Of a DNA stretch of 64,000 bases, positions 1-11,144 are shown one piece after another. How positions within the stretch are numbered: the stretch's first letter is position 1; each line of letters starts with the position of its first letter. The stretch is taken from positions 23,968,902 through 24,032,901 of the forward strand of contig OY756965.1 of the NCBI GenBank assembly GCA_963580455.1, given 5' to 3'. The position numbers and the translations under genes are program-made. The notes beneath the pieces are model-generated. The model worked only from the letters and a program-made list of their open reading frames with translations, did no database searches and was not told the DNA's origin. The stretch is from Euonymus europaeus (Eukaryota; Streptophyta; Magnoliopsida; Celastrales; Celastraceae).

Positions 1-333
1 CTTTATCATTCTTGTTCTGTCAATCAAGACTCCTATGGCCAATACGACGCGCACAAAGCCCTATCCAATACTGTAAATCCCTAGCTAATAATCCATGGAG
101 TATACCCACATACGAGAAGAAAAAAACTATGAATATCATCCCATCATCAAATCCTCGTCCGCGTTTATACATTTTCTTTTCTTTTCTATTATCACTGATA
201 GAACCACCAAAAATGGTAAGAAAACAAAATTCGAGAGTCCAGACGCTCAAGAAGTTGCTGAACTCTTAAAACTTTCAAATTACTGGTACAAAATTAGTGT
301 AGATTCATGGGGGAACTCCAAGCACTGATACTG
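1..333. other. 3' flank of the helicase gene
   Basis: AT-rich sequence downstream of the helicase stop codon, presumably its 3' UTR and spacer. The short open frames on both strands show no recognisable protein and overlap each other. Confidence 0.5.
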
Positions 334-3300
334 CTAATACCTTACAAATTGTCTTTTATCGTCTTTACCTCCTTGCCTCCCATAAGGATTGCTATCACTA
401 AACCCGTTCCGGGTTCCTTCAACTTTGCGCGTTTTCTTCCTAAATTTGGACGCACTACTGTCCAAGTGCAAATTGATCTTAGGAGGGCCAGAAAAGCAAA
501 ATGAAGCAGCAACTGCCTGAAAAGACCAAAACAACAATCAAAACAAATTAAGAACCAAGTCATATGTTAATAAAAAATTATGGACCCATGATTTCACAAA
601 TTCATGAAACATTCACATAAAAGAAATTTACCACTTTCTCCAACCATAATTGAAATCAATGAATAATAGTTCATTTGATTACGACTCTTTAACTTACTTT
701 TTCTTATCTAACTGTCAACTCTTTACCTAATTACTTAATTTCGAAAAAAGGGACTTGCAGCTTAAACTTATGCCACTACGAGCTCAAGGGAAAAACTGAT
801 CAGAACATAGAATTTGTTCTATGTTCTTAGTAAATAAAAGTCGAATGATATTCTACCAGACTTTCTCATAATGACTCTCTACTAGTTTTGATTAAGTATG
901 CCGCTCTACATGCCAGAATTCCAAGCCGCTCTTTGTATTCAACTCCAAAATGTTCCCATTGTTATTTGTTAGAAAGGGGATAGTACTTGCTTGCAATTAA
1001 TATTCGTAATAACCATAATGACTATATACATAATATTTTCTGGATTATTCTACCAAAGAGGAACTCAGTAAACCAAACAGAAAAGCACACTGAAAAAAAT
1101 AAAGAAATGATGGAATAATAATTTGGCTTTTACACGGTCAAAGAAAATGTTGGTACCTGTAAATCAAGGCGATGAACATTAAAGATATCTTTCATGGTGT
1201 GAGAATTATATGCTAATATGTACGACCGATACGCATCTTTAGCCGACTTATTCAAATAATAGTTGTTAGCCACCAGCTTCTCCTACATCAATCCAAAGTG
1301 TAGCACAAACTTAAAAAATCAGTAACCATTACTCCAGACGAAACGTCAACCCCAAGCGAATGGAAAAACTTACCAGATGAGACTGCACATTTGCCAACTT
1401 CTTTTGATCAAATTCGTACTCTTTCACAGGAACTTTTGCAGCCTGAGATAGAATTATGTAAATTGACAATCAACTTCAAGGATTAACATTTCCCATGCAA
1501 TGAAATTCTCTAAAAATAATGTGGTACGACATACTACGAATCACATAATTAAAAAAATTTGACTTTTGAGAAAGCCTCACTCCCGTAATTATCTGGTTTT
1601 CATGTCAATATAGAAATTACTTATTGCAATTGAGGAGGAATGTCCACTAAAATAAATAAAATTTCCCAAAATCATCATGTTTCCAGTTTTCTCTGAATTC
1701 AGTACCTTTAGATAACGGAGAAATTGCAACTCTTCTGGAATCAAGAAGAGTAGGGCACTTCCCTTCCCACCTTCTCCACGGGCTGTTCTACCGACTCTAT
1801 GAATATATTCCTGAAAGATGATTGCAGGTGACATAAATCACCACCAACATATAAGAATGGCTGGTGAAATCAGGTTAGAATACATCTAATGAATATTAAA
1901 ACCACTCACCTTGGGTTCATCCGGAGGGTCATACTGCACAATCCAGTCCTATAATCAAAAGGTAAAGGAAGAAAATAAGTCAGCATAGTTACATAATCCG
2001 TACTTTAATTCTGAAAAAAAATATTGCGTCAAATATCTGACAACATTTGGCCTTTATGCAAGAGCAACAGCCATGTCATGAAGGTATGGCCACTCTACTG
2101 TCTCTTTGGTGTCACAATCATACAGCAAAGTAAGGCTACTAACATCTACCTTCCTGACAACCCAGTTTGGGAAGCCTTTACACCAGAATCGCCTTTTCTT
2201 TTTTTACTATTTTTCTTCAGCTTTTAAATTTTTTTTCAAAGTATAAACCTTATGACATTTCCACTCGTAACCAACTGATGGTCAACACTAATACACGACC
2301 ATTCAACTTTTCATTTAAAATTTTCCGATATTAGCCAATGTGCATCTTGAGCTTAGAATGTAAACCCTGTCAATTTATACCAGTTTGACTTTGACACATC
2401 CTCCATCATTAAACTAAAATTTGGAAAACTAAAACTGGTTGAAGAAAACAATGACACACAACTAATACTTTTTGATACTATAAACAATTGCAGGGGAAAA
2501 GACAAAGAAAATGGGGAAAGAGAATAAAAATCACAACAGCATCAGCAAGTCCCAATTCGCAAAACAAAAAATGCCAGTCGAGATAGTATGCCTACCACAG
2601 CAGGAATGTCAAGTCCACGAGCTGCAACATCAGTACAAAGCAAGATACCCTTCTCTGCTTTGCAAAAGTCAAAAAAGGTAGAGGTCCGTTTCTGCTGCTT
2701 TTGCTTTCCATGAATATCAAAGCAATCCACATGAATATATCTCAAAATTTCTGAATGAAATTTGACCGAGTTGCATGAAGAAAAGAAGACCATCACTTTT
2801 TTTGACATATATCTCTTCAAGAATGAATATAGAAGGATAAATCTGTTCGCACTGGGCACAACACAGTAGCCTTGTTGCAGACCTTCATTAGTGACCTAAA
2901 ACATAGCGTTTGTTAGCTTTGAAAGGTATTTCATGCACTAGCACCTATACAAATGTGTGTGTGCGCACTCATGCATTTTTCCAACTATATACCTACCTTA
3001 GTCCTCCCATCATCCACATCAATATAAATTGGAGTTGTTTGAAATGACATACGGGCAAGGTCCTCAACCTACAAGTTTAATGAAAAACAAGATGGACAAA
3101 ATCCTATCAGCTCAAGATAAAAACAGAGAGAAAAAATACATAAATCAAACCAAAATCAATAGACGGAGACAGAAAAAAAAATAAACGCATATGAACTTTG
3201 AGCACTAACCTTCTTAGTTTGTGTTGCCGAAAATAAAGCAGTTTGTCTTTTCTGCAAACCAATTAGTAACTTAAATCAGCCAAAAAGCTTGGATGCAAAT

Positions 3301-6300
3301 TTACTAATCTGAGATTAGAACTGCGAATAAAACGATCCAAGAAATAGCTAACTGTATTAATTAGTTTCAGTAACTAAACCTAAATTGCCTCCAATTGAAT
3401 AAACTATGGACAAAAATAAAACAGACTGTGTTTAAATTTTCACTCAGGAGTCAAAATTACATTGTATGCTGCAAGAAGCTATCTTCTAACCATATATACT
3501 GAGATAGAATTTATTGCAGATGATGGAATTTGCTGTCCTCACATGATTGTTTTCTTTATCCCAGCGAGTTTTAATCACCTTCCTCAAAAGAAGGGGTGTT
3601 TTTTAAACATAGGCTATAACAAACAAATTTTCATTTCTTAATGTCCAACGTTCTATAGGAAGCACGTAATATTTACCAAATATGTTTTGCATTTTCTCGT
3701 CCTAAATAGTTAATGAAATTATATGAATAAGTCACATGTAACTTCACCATCGAACTAACATCTCTCTTTTAAGACCATCCCTTGCGACTACTATTCCTAA
3801 TAGAAAAAAGGAGAAAAAAATTTGAGACTCTCCCCAACAATAAATCTACTTTAGCTGATATTAAACAAAATTTCAGAGAAGATTCAAGCAAACATTGACA
3901 ACATTAACGTTCCAAAAATGTCAGCTTCTCATGATTCTACCGTAGGTCACCTCTCAAGTCTAAACACAATCACCACCTAAAATTTACCTTTGGTAAAATC
4001 TTGATAATTTGCTTCATTTCTTCCTCAAAATTTGTCTCCAATATCCTGTCAGCTTCATCGATCACGAGACACTACATGAAATTTCAACAATAAGAACTTA
4101 GAGCTTGTGGAAAAGGGATACAGAACAAACAGACAGATAAAACAACTTCTGCAAATAGATATGACAAAAAAAGGGCATTGAAACAAAAATCCAAATGAAT
4201 GTAGATATGCATCTTCAAGGCTTAGAAAAATCAATAGTTGAAGAGGACATTGGAAGCATTATGAAAACCCAATTTCAGCAGAACCAAATATTAAGCTACG
4301 CATAATTATTCTCACCGACATTTATTTCACAAGATCAAAGTGATGAACAATCCAACTTCTTCTCTTCTTCAACGGGGAAGGGGATGGGCACTGAACTTGA
4401 GCAGTGCATGGGAACTAAACGGATTTTAAAATTCAATAAAAGTTACCTTCAAGTTCTTATACACAAATCCCTTTGTATTCTGAAGATGGTCCAGAAGCCG
4501 ACCTGGGGTTGCTACTAATAAATTCACACCTTTCACAATACGTTCGGCTTCACCTCTCCTGCCTGCACCACCAATAACCATGCCAAAGGTCTGCGAGTGA
4601 TACTTCAGAAGATCCTTTGCAACAGCATGAGTCTGAATTATTTCCATGTTGAAATTTATCATTAAAAAATGAGTGACAAATGGAAGAGTAAAGAATTTTA
4701 AAGGAAACTTTGACAAACATATTTAAATGAAAAACACTATAAATGATGTTTTGGTAATTTACGAGAAGCATTAACATGAAAAAATGAAAGCTGAGGATCC
4801 TAGACCAAGATAGAAGAAAGAAAATAACTATAACTTTCATTCAGGCGAACTATCAATACCATGATCAAGTATCTCATCTCAGGTATTATTCCATCACCCC
4901 TTAACACACAATCCAAAGAAAATTCAACAAAAAAAAAATGAAATAACTGGAGATGATAATATAGGGAAAATTAGCACAAGACTCGTCACCTGTATGGCAA
5001 GTTCCCTCGTTGGGCAAATGACAATAACACCTGTTCCATTGCGCGGAGTGAAACGGATATTATATAACAACTCTACAGCTGGTACTAGGAACGCAAGGGT
5101 TTTTCCAGAACCAGTCCTTGCAGCTCCAAGAACATCTTTGCCAATCATAAGAGGAGGAATTGCTTTGTCTTGAATCTGCAACAGGCAGTGACAAGTTTTG
5201 AATACAATATTAACATGAAGAGACATGAGCACAAATACACAACGGAAAAGGCATGCTTTTGGACACCATAAAGTCATCAAAACTTTGACAAAGTTCTTTG
5301 AATGGGAATAAAACTTTACAAAGCATTTCTAATGATTTTAAAAAAGAAGCCAATCAAAGTTTTCTTTCCATGACCTTTCTCTCAAGGTTTGGATGGGAGA
5401 AGCCCCACCCGTTGTTGCAGTTATAGTGGAGAAGGAGAGAATTGAATGGATCAAGGTCATTACTGATAGGGAAGCTTCTTCAGGTGGAGCCAGGCACTAG
5501 AGGATTGTTAGCTGCGACCTTCTAAAAATTCATGTTTATCATTGATGTTATTTTGTAAGCTGATTTCTTGTTTGTATTTGTCTTCCCCCTCTTAGGGTGG
5601 CGTGAGAGATTTGGTCTCTTTCTCTGTATGATTCTTGGTCTTACAGATTTAATATATGGTCATCGACCTTATTTCAAAAAAAAAAAAGGCCAATCAAACA
5701 TTAACGCAGGAAACAGCGAAGTCATCAAGTGTCGAAGAATCACCAAATTCATAGAAACTCTTGTTTATGACATCAACCATAATCAAGTAGTTTAGTTATC
5801 ATTTGTACTTTTTCAAAGAACAGGTAGGCCTAAATTCAACCTTCAAATGCTACATACTACGTAATGCAGGTATTAACTTCAAAAAACGAGAACAAAATTC
5901 AGGGAAACTATCAAACAGGAAGGGTGTTTTTTGTGGCTAATTAAAGGGAGGGATTAGCCAGCTGTAACTCCTATCTTCATATTGCCACCGCTAGATGAGA
6001 ATGAAGAAATAGGTCATAAACATATATTGTACACCTACATTAAATTACAACTTAAATGAAACGAAAGTAAATTAAGCAAAAAGGATCCTCACCACGAGTT
6101 CATCTATATAGTAACAACAATTTTTTATCTTAACAAACCTTATTCCCCAAATTCATAGTTTTTGTGACAACAGAGAACAATGCACGCAACATGATAGACA
6201 CCACTCTCCCTCTGTATTCCCATAAAAGGAACAGCAAAACTCGACTACATTAGAGCAACAACTAAAAATATATACAGTATAGAAACATGCACAGCATCTG

Positions 6301-6766
6301 CAAAATTGGCACATTTACATATTTGTAGAGAGTGACCAAGTACCTGAGTCATGAGCGGAAAACCCATCTCCTGGATAGCCTTGAAAGTGTTCTCGGACAA
6401 TCCCAACGATTCGAATGACTCAGTACTCATAATCCCAGAGCCACTCTTCACCGTCAGCTTCTTCTTCTCCTCCCCTTTTTCTTCTTCTTCCCGCTCCCCT
6501 TCGTCTTCCTCATCCTCCTCCTCTTGCTCAGCCTCTCTCCCCTCAATATTCTCCTTCCTCGTCTTCTTGTTCTTCCTTTTGTTCTTCTGCTCTTTCAGTT
6601 CCTCAACATGTCCCTCACAATTGCTCTTCTCCTCATCTTCTTCTTCTGGCTGTTCGTGAATTTCAGAATTATGCAGCTCCGGTTCTGGATGTTCTTTAAT
6701 CGATTTCTTCCCTCTATTTCTCTTTCTCTTCCCCTTGCTCTTCGTGTTCGCGTCTTCTGGTGCCAT
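334..6766 (-). CDS. RH27: DEAD-box ATP-dependent RNA helicase, DDX18/Has1 type (RH27/RH51-like)
   Basis: Twelve exons on the minus strand: 6766-6344, 5175-4990, 4632-4447, 4071-3988, 3251-3210, 3068-2997, 2895-2596, 1948-1910, 1810-1706, 1442-1374, 1282-1157, 516-334; all introns are GT-AG and total 605 codons. The N-terminus is a long Lys/Glu-rich tail. A Q-motif follows (residues ~116-143, ending [10 protein letters not shown]), then AARTGSGKT (~159-167), PTRELA (196-201), VIDEAD (268-273), SAT (301-303), [10 protein letters not shown] and HRVGRTARG (448-456). The HGKQKQ stretch and DWIVQYDPP are typical of the Has1 group, nucleolar helicases of 60S subunit biogenesis (family knowledge). 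The C-terminus ends in a basic FVRY-type tail, nearer to recalled RH27 than RH51, but that choice is uncertain. The first ATG of the frame is at 6766; the longer frame upstream starts with TTG and is not used. Confidence 0.95.
5359..5688 (+). mobile_element. Poly(A)-tailed retroposon with target-site duplication (LINE-like 3' end)
   Basis: A 330-bp insert in helicase intron 1 ends in a 12-base A tract (5676-5687). It is bounded by the perfect 10-bp direct repeat GCCAATCAAA at 5349-5358 and 5689-5698. This is the mark of target-primed reverse transcription. Its plus-strand 3' part (TTGGTCTCTTTCTCTGTATG, then a T/A-rich end) resembles the 3' ends of plant L1 LINEs. No full reverse transcriptase frame is present, so it is a 5'-truncated copy or a short retroposon. 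The orientation is opposite to the host gene. Confidence 0.7.
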
Positions 6767-6830
6767 GGCCGCCAAGTTACCCTTTCCACGAGATGCACTT
6801 TGAAAGCAAGGGTTGTGTTCGTACTTCGTT

Positions 6831-6936
6831 AAACCCTAATAGGAGAGTCGGCGAATCGTATCGGACGTTAAAACCTTTAACCATTTTGACTTTTGAGCGA
6901 TCGTTCGTATGCAGTTTTGTAATTAAATTAGGCCCA
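6831..6936 (-). promoter_or_regulatory. Telo-box plus site II element upstream of the helicase
   Basis: AAACCCTA (telo-box) lies at 6831-6838, about 65 bp upstream of the start codon, and TGGGCC (site II, minus strand) at 6931-6936. In plants the pair is characteristic of ribosomal-protein and ribosome-biogenesis genes, which fits a Has1-type helicase. More GGCCC cores occur at 6950-7110. The motifs are seen directly; their function here is inferred. Confidence 0.6.
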
Positions 6937-7865
6937 CAAACTTAAAAGGTCTGGCCCGTGATGATCCGGATGATAATGTATCAATGGGTCCGAAAAGGCT
7001 CGGCTTGTCTAGCTTTCTTTTTTTGTTTATTGGGTCTGGACATAATTATAGGCCCGAAAGCTTTTTCTGGGTCCGGGTTTTTTTGTGGCCTTAATTTTTA
7101 AGGCCCGGCCTAACCTTAGTTTTAGATTTTGATTGCATCCATATAACTATTATTACAACTTTGGTCAAAATTCAACACGTGATTACAAGAGTATTACTTT
7201 TGATGGAAATCAAATTCAGAATCACCCAAATCAATATAGATGCAATTTTACTCTGGAGAGATTCATCAACTATATTATCACTCGAGTAGATAAGATGAAC
7301 AATTGGTTGTTTATGTTAATCTTAACCATGTGTTTAACAAAAGTATAGCCGAAGCCAAGTAAGAAAAGGGAGGAAAAAAAACTAAGGTCACCCACTAAAG
7401 TTATGTATAAATCTCATGATTTGGTTCCTTTTTTTTTCCCATTACTAGAAGGCATTGTCGATAACAACTTAATTATGGACGATTCATATAATTATCTCTC
7501 ACTCATTGTAAAGCTTGATTATTCGATCCCAATTCAAATTAAATTGACAATAATAAATTTAAAAATTATTCTTTCCTTTGAATCTGATAACTATTTTGGA
7601 GTATGGGGCAAATTGACATCTAACATCATTGGACTAATATGTCTATTAAGCCAGGGTTTAGTTGGGTCATTGAATTTATGCTATCAAACTAGTAATTGAA
7701 TGATTTCAGTTGGATCGCAGAGTTATTGTATAAGCTTGATTTGGTATTGGTCACAACTTGGGTATTTTGGGACTTTCAACCCAAAAATTGTATGGTAATT
7801 AGATTAGCTGACATGTATAGTTCACTCGTTGGGTGAAATATTTAACTTTGCTCCAATACTAACAC

Positions 7866-8228
7866 ATCGTTTGTTTTACATTTCGCACAGTTTAAAGTTA
7901 TGAGACTCGCATAAAATGTTATATCAATCAAACTCCACATTCAACTTAAAGTTGTGGGTTTAAGCTGTGCAAAATGAAATATTATCATCTCGTAGTTTTT
8001 TACAATCATATTACGTAATTGTTTCTCTGTATCTTAAAAGTTATCTATTGCTTTTTATTTTAATAGTTTTTATAATTTTATATATATAATTAATATAACA
8101 GAAAAATAAACTAAACACCTCACAATATTTTACAAAGCTTATTTTTACACAATATTTTTCATAACTTTAAGTAAAATATGTTTGACAACTTAAAGTTGTA
8201 AAATACAAAAGTGAAACAAACGGTCCGT
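7866..8228. mobile_element. Putative MITE with imperfect terminal inverted repeats
   Basis: The left end reads CGTTTGTTTTACATTT near 7867. The right end, read in reverse, gives GACCGTTTGTTTCACTTTT near 8226. Internal TTTAAAGTT/AACTTTAAG stretches also mirror each other. The interior is AT-rich and non-coding. The size and the CCGTTTG end resemble PIF/Harbinger-derived MITEs, but no clear target-site duplication was found. Confidence 0.45.
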
Positions 8229-9017
8229 TATAATTTAAAGAATCAACATACATGAGAGAATAAAAATAAATTGAGAGAAGAACTTAATCCAATCAAACTT
8301 CACCTACTCGGATACAATATTATAATTTAAATAATTAACAATGATGATAAGAGGAAAAAGATGAGATAAATATATAGAATTGACTTAATCTAATCCAACT
8401 TGAGACATTGTTCAATCAGGGCTAATGACTTTATCCTTTAAAAATCATCTCAAATATTTGACGGTGAACTCAAACTTATAAATCATGTGGTTGATGTTCA
8501 CCAAACTGTCAAGATTAATAGGAGATATTTTTAAAGTCTAATAATTTCAATCCAAAATTAGATTTCCTTCATTGAATCATTCACCATTCCCTGTAAACTC
8601 ATCAACAAAATCACATGAATTCACTTTTAACTATTTTTTAGGGACACCCATGGATTAAAAGCCATATAATTGTTTTTGTTTTTTAATTATTGGGTAAGAT
8701 TAGTTATATAATAAGGGCAATAGTGAATGATGACGGAAAGTAGATCAAATAATTTTGGAGAGCTGATAGAGAATAGAGAAGGGAGGGGAGAGTTGGGGAG
8801 AGAAGGGAGATCGTAACAACTAAATAGAAAGGGAGGAGGAAAAAGAAGAGCAATAGAGGAAAAAAAATAAAGTTTAATTTATTATGAGAATAATTAGTCA
8901 GCATTGCAACATCAACCCCATCCATTTTGCTGATCATTAGTAAACATTTTGATCAAACGTTATGCATACCATAATATTCCAAAAACTAGAATCTGGGTGG
9001 TGGGTGGTAGTGTACAC

Positions 9018-10422
9018 AGATTCGGGTATGCTACGATTCATCAAAAATAGCAACACATACTTTTCTTTTAATCTCAGCCACTCAAATTATCTAATGGTCA
9101 AAGATGTGACATGTCAACAACCAACCACAATTTCAAAATACTCATTCTTTCCTCTCTCCTCTCTCGTGAACTTTTCTCCCAACAAATCAAACCTAAAATT
9201 TTAAAATCCCTAAACTCATTTCCTATTCTCTCTCTCGTGAACTTCTTCTCCCAGCAAACCAAAGCCAAAATTTCTCTCTCTCGTGAACATTCATCCTACC
9301 TTTCGCAATCTTCTTGTGAAGTTATTCGTTTTGCTTAATTGGATTGACTTGGCTTTTCAATCTCAAATTTGGTTTATTTCACGCTGCAATTTCAAGTTCT
9401 GTGGGTGCTAATTTACATTGACCTGTTGGGAACTAAGGTTGTACCGCAAGATCTTGAGGTTTGGTAGATCAGATAGTGATATTGTTTCATTTTATATAAA
9501 ATGCTTCAGGCTTGGTAGATCAGATATTGTTTCATTTTAATTGGATGTGCTTCAAGAGGTGAGAGGCTATTATTGTTTCAAAATGGCTGCTAGTCATCTT
9601 TGGAAGGCTTATTTTTTGGTGGATCAGATTGTGTCTTTCCTGAAAAGATCTAGCTGTTTCTTTTGAGCTTTGAACAAAATGGCTTTAGATTTTCAAAGAG
9701 GTGTTGCTGATCAGATTTTCAAAGAGGCATTGTTGATCATACAAAATGTTCAGATTATAACTTGCTTTTGTTTCAATGTCTCTGTCATTTGTTTCCCATA
9801 ATTGCACCAATTCCAAGCATCTTCTAGCATATTAAATATCATTCCAACACGAGGCATCAATTCTCCATTATCATCACCCATATTAACATCAAACATTTGC
9901 ATAATGCATGTAAAAGGACTTGCATAAACAGAGTAACTGAATGAACAAAAATCCAAAAATCCCACTCACAAAAATCACCAACAAATATCAAGTGAAAGCA
10001 GTAATAGTCTCAATCAAAAAATGCAAAATGGAAGGAGAACGAGAGATTACCTGTACCCAAATGGATTGACGATGATTAACGATTCCCAAATAGGACTCAG
10101 TAAAATAAACGAAAGTTCCCAAACTAAGGGACGACAAAGCCGCTCCTCTCTAAAGCTACAATCCCACTTCAGAGATTTTCACCAAGATGGAGTCGATCTT
10201 CGCCAAGATGAAATGGGCATTCTGTTCTTCATTTTTTTAGAAAGAAGTAAAGACAGAGGGAAAGTCTTCACTTAAAAATAAACATGTTTCGACATTGGAG
10301 GGAAACCCAAAATATTGATGCTAACATGACAATATTACAATCCAATAAATAGATTAAAGGAACAACTGAGATTTTAAAAAAAGTATGTGGTGCTATTTTT
10401 GATGAATCGTAGCATATCCCGA
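9018..10422 (-). mobile_element. Mutator-like element remnant with ~95-bp inverted repeats
   Basis: Sequence 9018-9113 reappears inverted at 10328-10422. The first 58 bases are the clearest, sharing TATGCTACGATTCATCAAAA in both copies, and the repeats fade inward. Between them lie a FAR1-like fragment on the minus strand, degenerate CGTGAACTT tandem repeats at 9165-9300 and no long intact frame. Inverted repeats of about 100 bp with a FAR1-type sequence inside point to a Mutator-like element, possibly one that has picked up gene fragments. No 9-bp target-site duplication could be confirmed, so the exact ends are open. Confidence 0.5.
9786..9902 (-). pseudogene. FAR1/Mutator-type DNA-binding domain fragment
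   Basis: The minus-strand frame contains PRVGMIFNMLEDAWNWCNYG, which follows the opening pattern of the FAR1 DNA-binding domain (P-x-V/I-GM-x-F-x-S-x-E-x-A-x-x-F/W-Y). This domain occurs in FAR1/FHY3 factors and in related Mutator-like transposases. Only the start of the domain is present; the zinc-binding residues and the transposase core are missing. It sits inside the inverted-repeat element. Confidence 0.5.
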
Positions 10423-10791
10423 TCCCCAACGGAGTTGCATTGAAGACGATGCTGTCGAGACACACCAAAAGAGCAACAACAATGATATCATTTTATTGTA
10501 CTTGAGTCATCCTTATTACATCGAATCAAGTCAAATAATCATTCACTTCAACAAAATAATAAATATTTAAATAATATCAATAAAAATACGCATTTTTACA
10601 TCGTTCATCCTTAAATAGAACAATTGTGGTTGGTCAAAGTACACATCAGCTTTTGCTTATTTCGAGAAAAAATAAATAAATATTTTTATCTTTAATTAAT
10701 GTAATTTTTAAAAAGATGGGGGGTTTCTCTCCTACCGTGCAGCATGAGATTTCCGGGTGGACCCCACAACTTCAAATTGATGAGTAGCTGA
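10423..10791. other. Spacer before the kinesin promoter
   Basis: AT-rich sequence with no convincing frame or repeat. Confidence 0.4.
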
Positions 10792-10921
10792 CCGTTTGTT
10801 GCCGGACAATATTTTGACCGTTACAAACAATAATTTTTTAGATTCCCAATTCGAAAATTGATTCCAATACCTCCTCCAGCACTCATTACCAACCGTCAGA
10901 TAAAAACTATATCAACGGTTC
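10792..10921 (+). promoter_or_regulatory. MSA-like (mitosis-specific activator) cluster upstream of the kinesin
   Basis: Three AACGG cores lie within 130 bp: CCGTT at 10792-10796, TGACCGTTACA at 10815-10825 (reverse TGTAACGGTCA, close to the MSA consensus YCYAACGGYYA) and TCAACGGTTC at 10912-10921. MYB3R factors bind such elements in G2/M genes, and clustering upstream of a kinesin-8 motor fits that role. Function is inferred. Confidence 0.5.
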
Positions 10922-11144
10922 TGATTCCGCCGAAATTAACCTCCCAAATCGTCTAAACCCGATCTTCCCTCTCTTTCCAATTCTTTAGCTTACCTGCAGC
11001 TCGACCGGTCTTTAGTGCTCATTCTTAATCAGAAATCTGAACTTTCCAGGAAAAATTATTCTTTCTTGCGTGCTGAGCTGTTTCTCCCTTCTGGGTTCGC
11101 GAGGAAACCCATCTGGGCATGTTTGGTTGGTGAGAAATTTTAGA

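Noticed and set aside
6351..6832. Ser- and Leu-rich plus-strand frames
   Set aside because: Antisense to the Lys/Glu-rich head of the helicase; the composition follows from GAA/GAG repeats.
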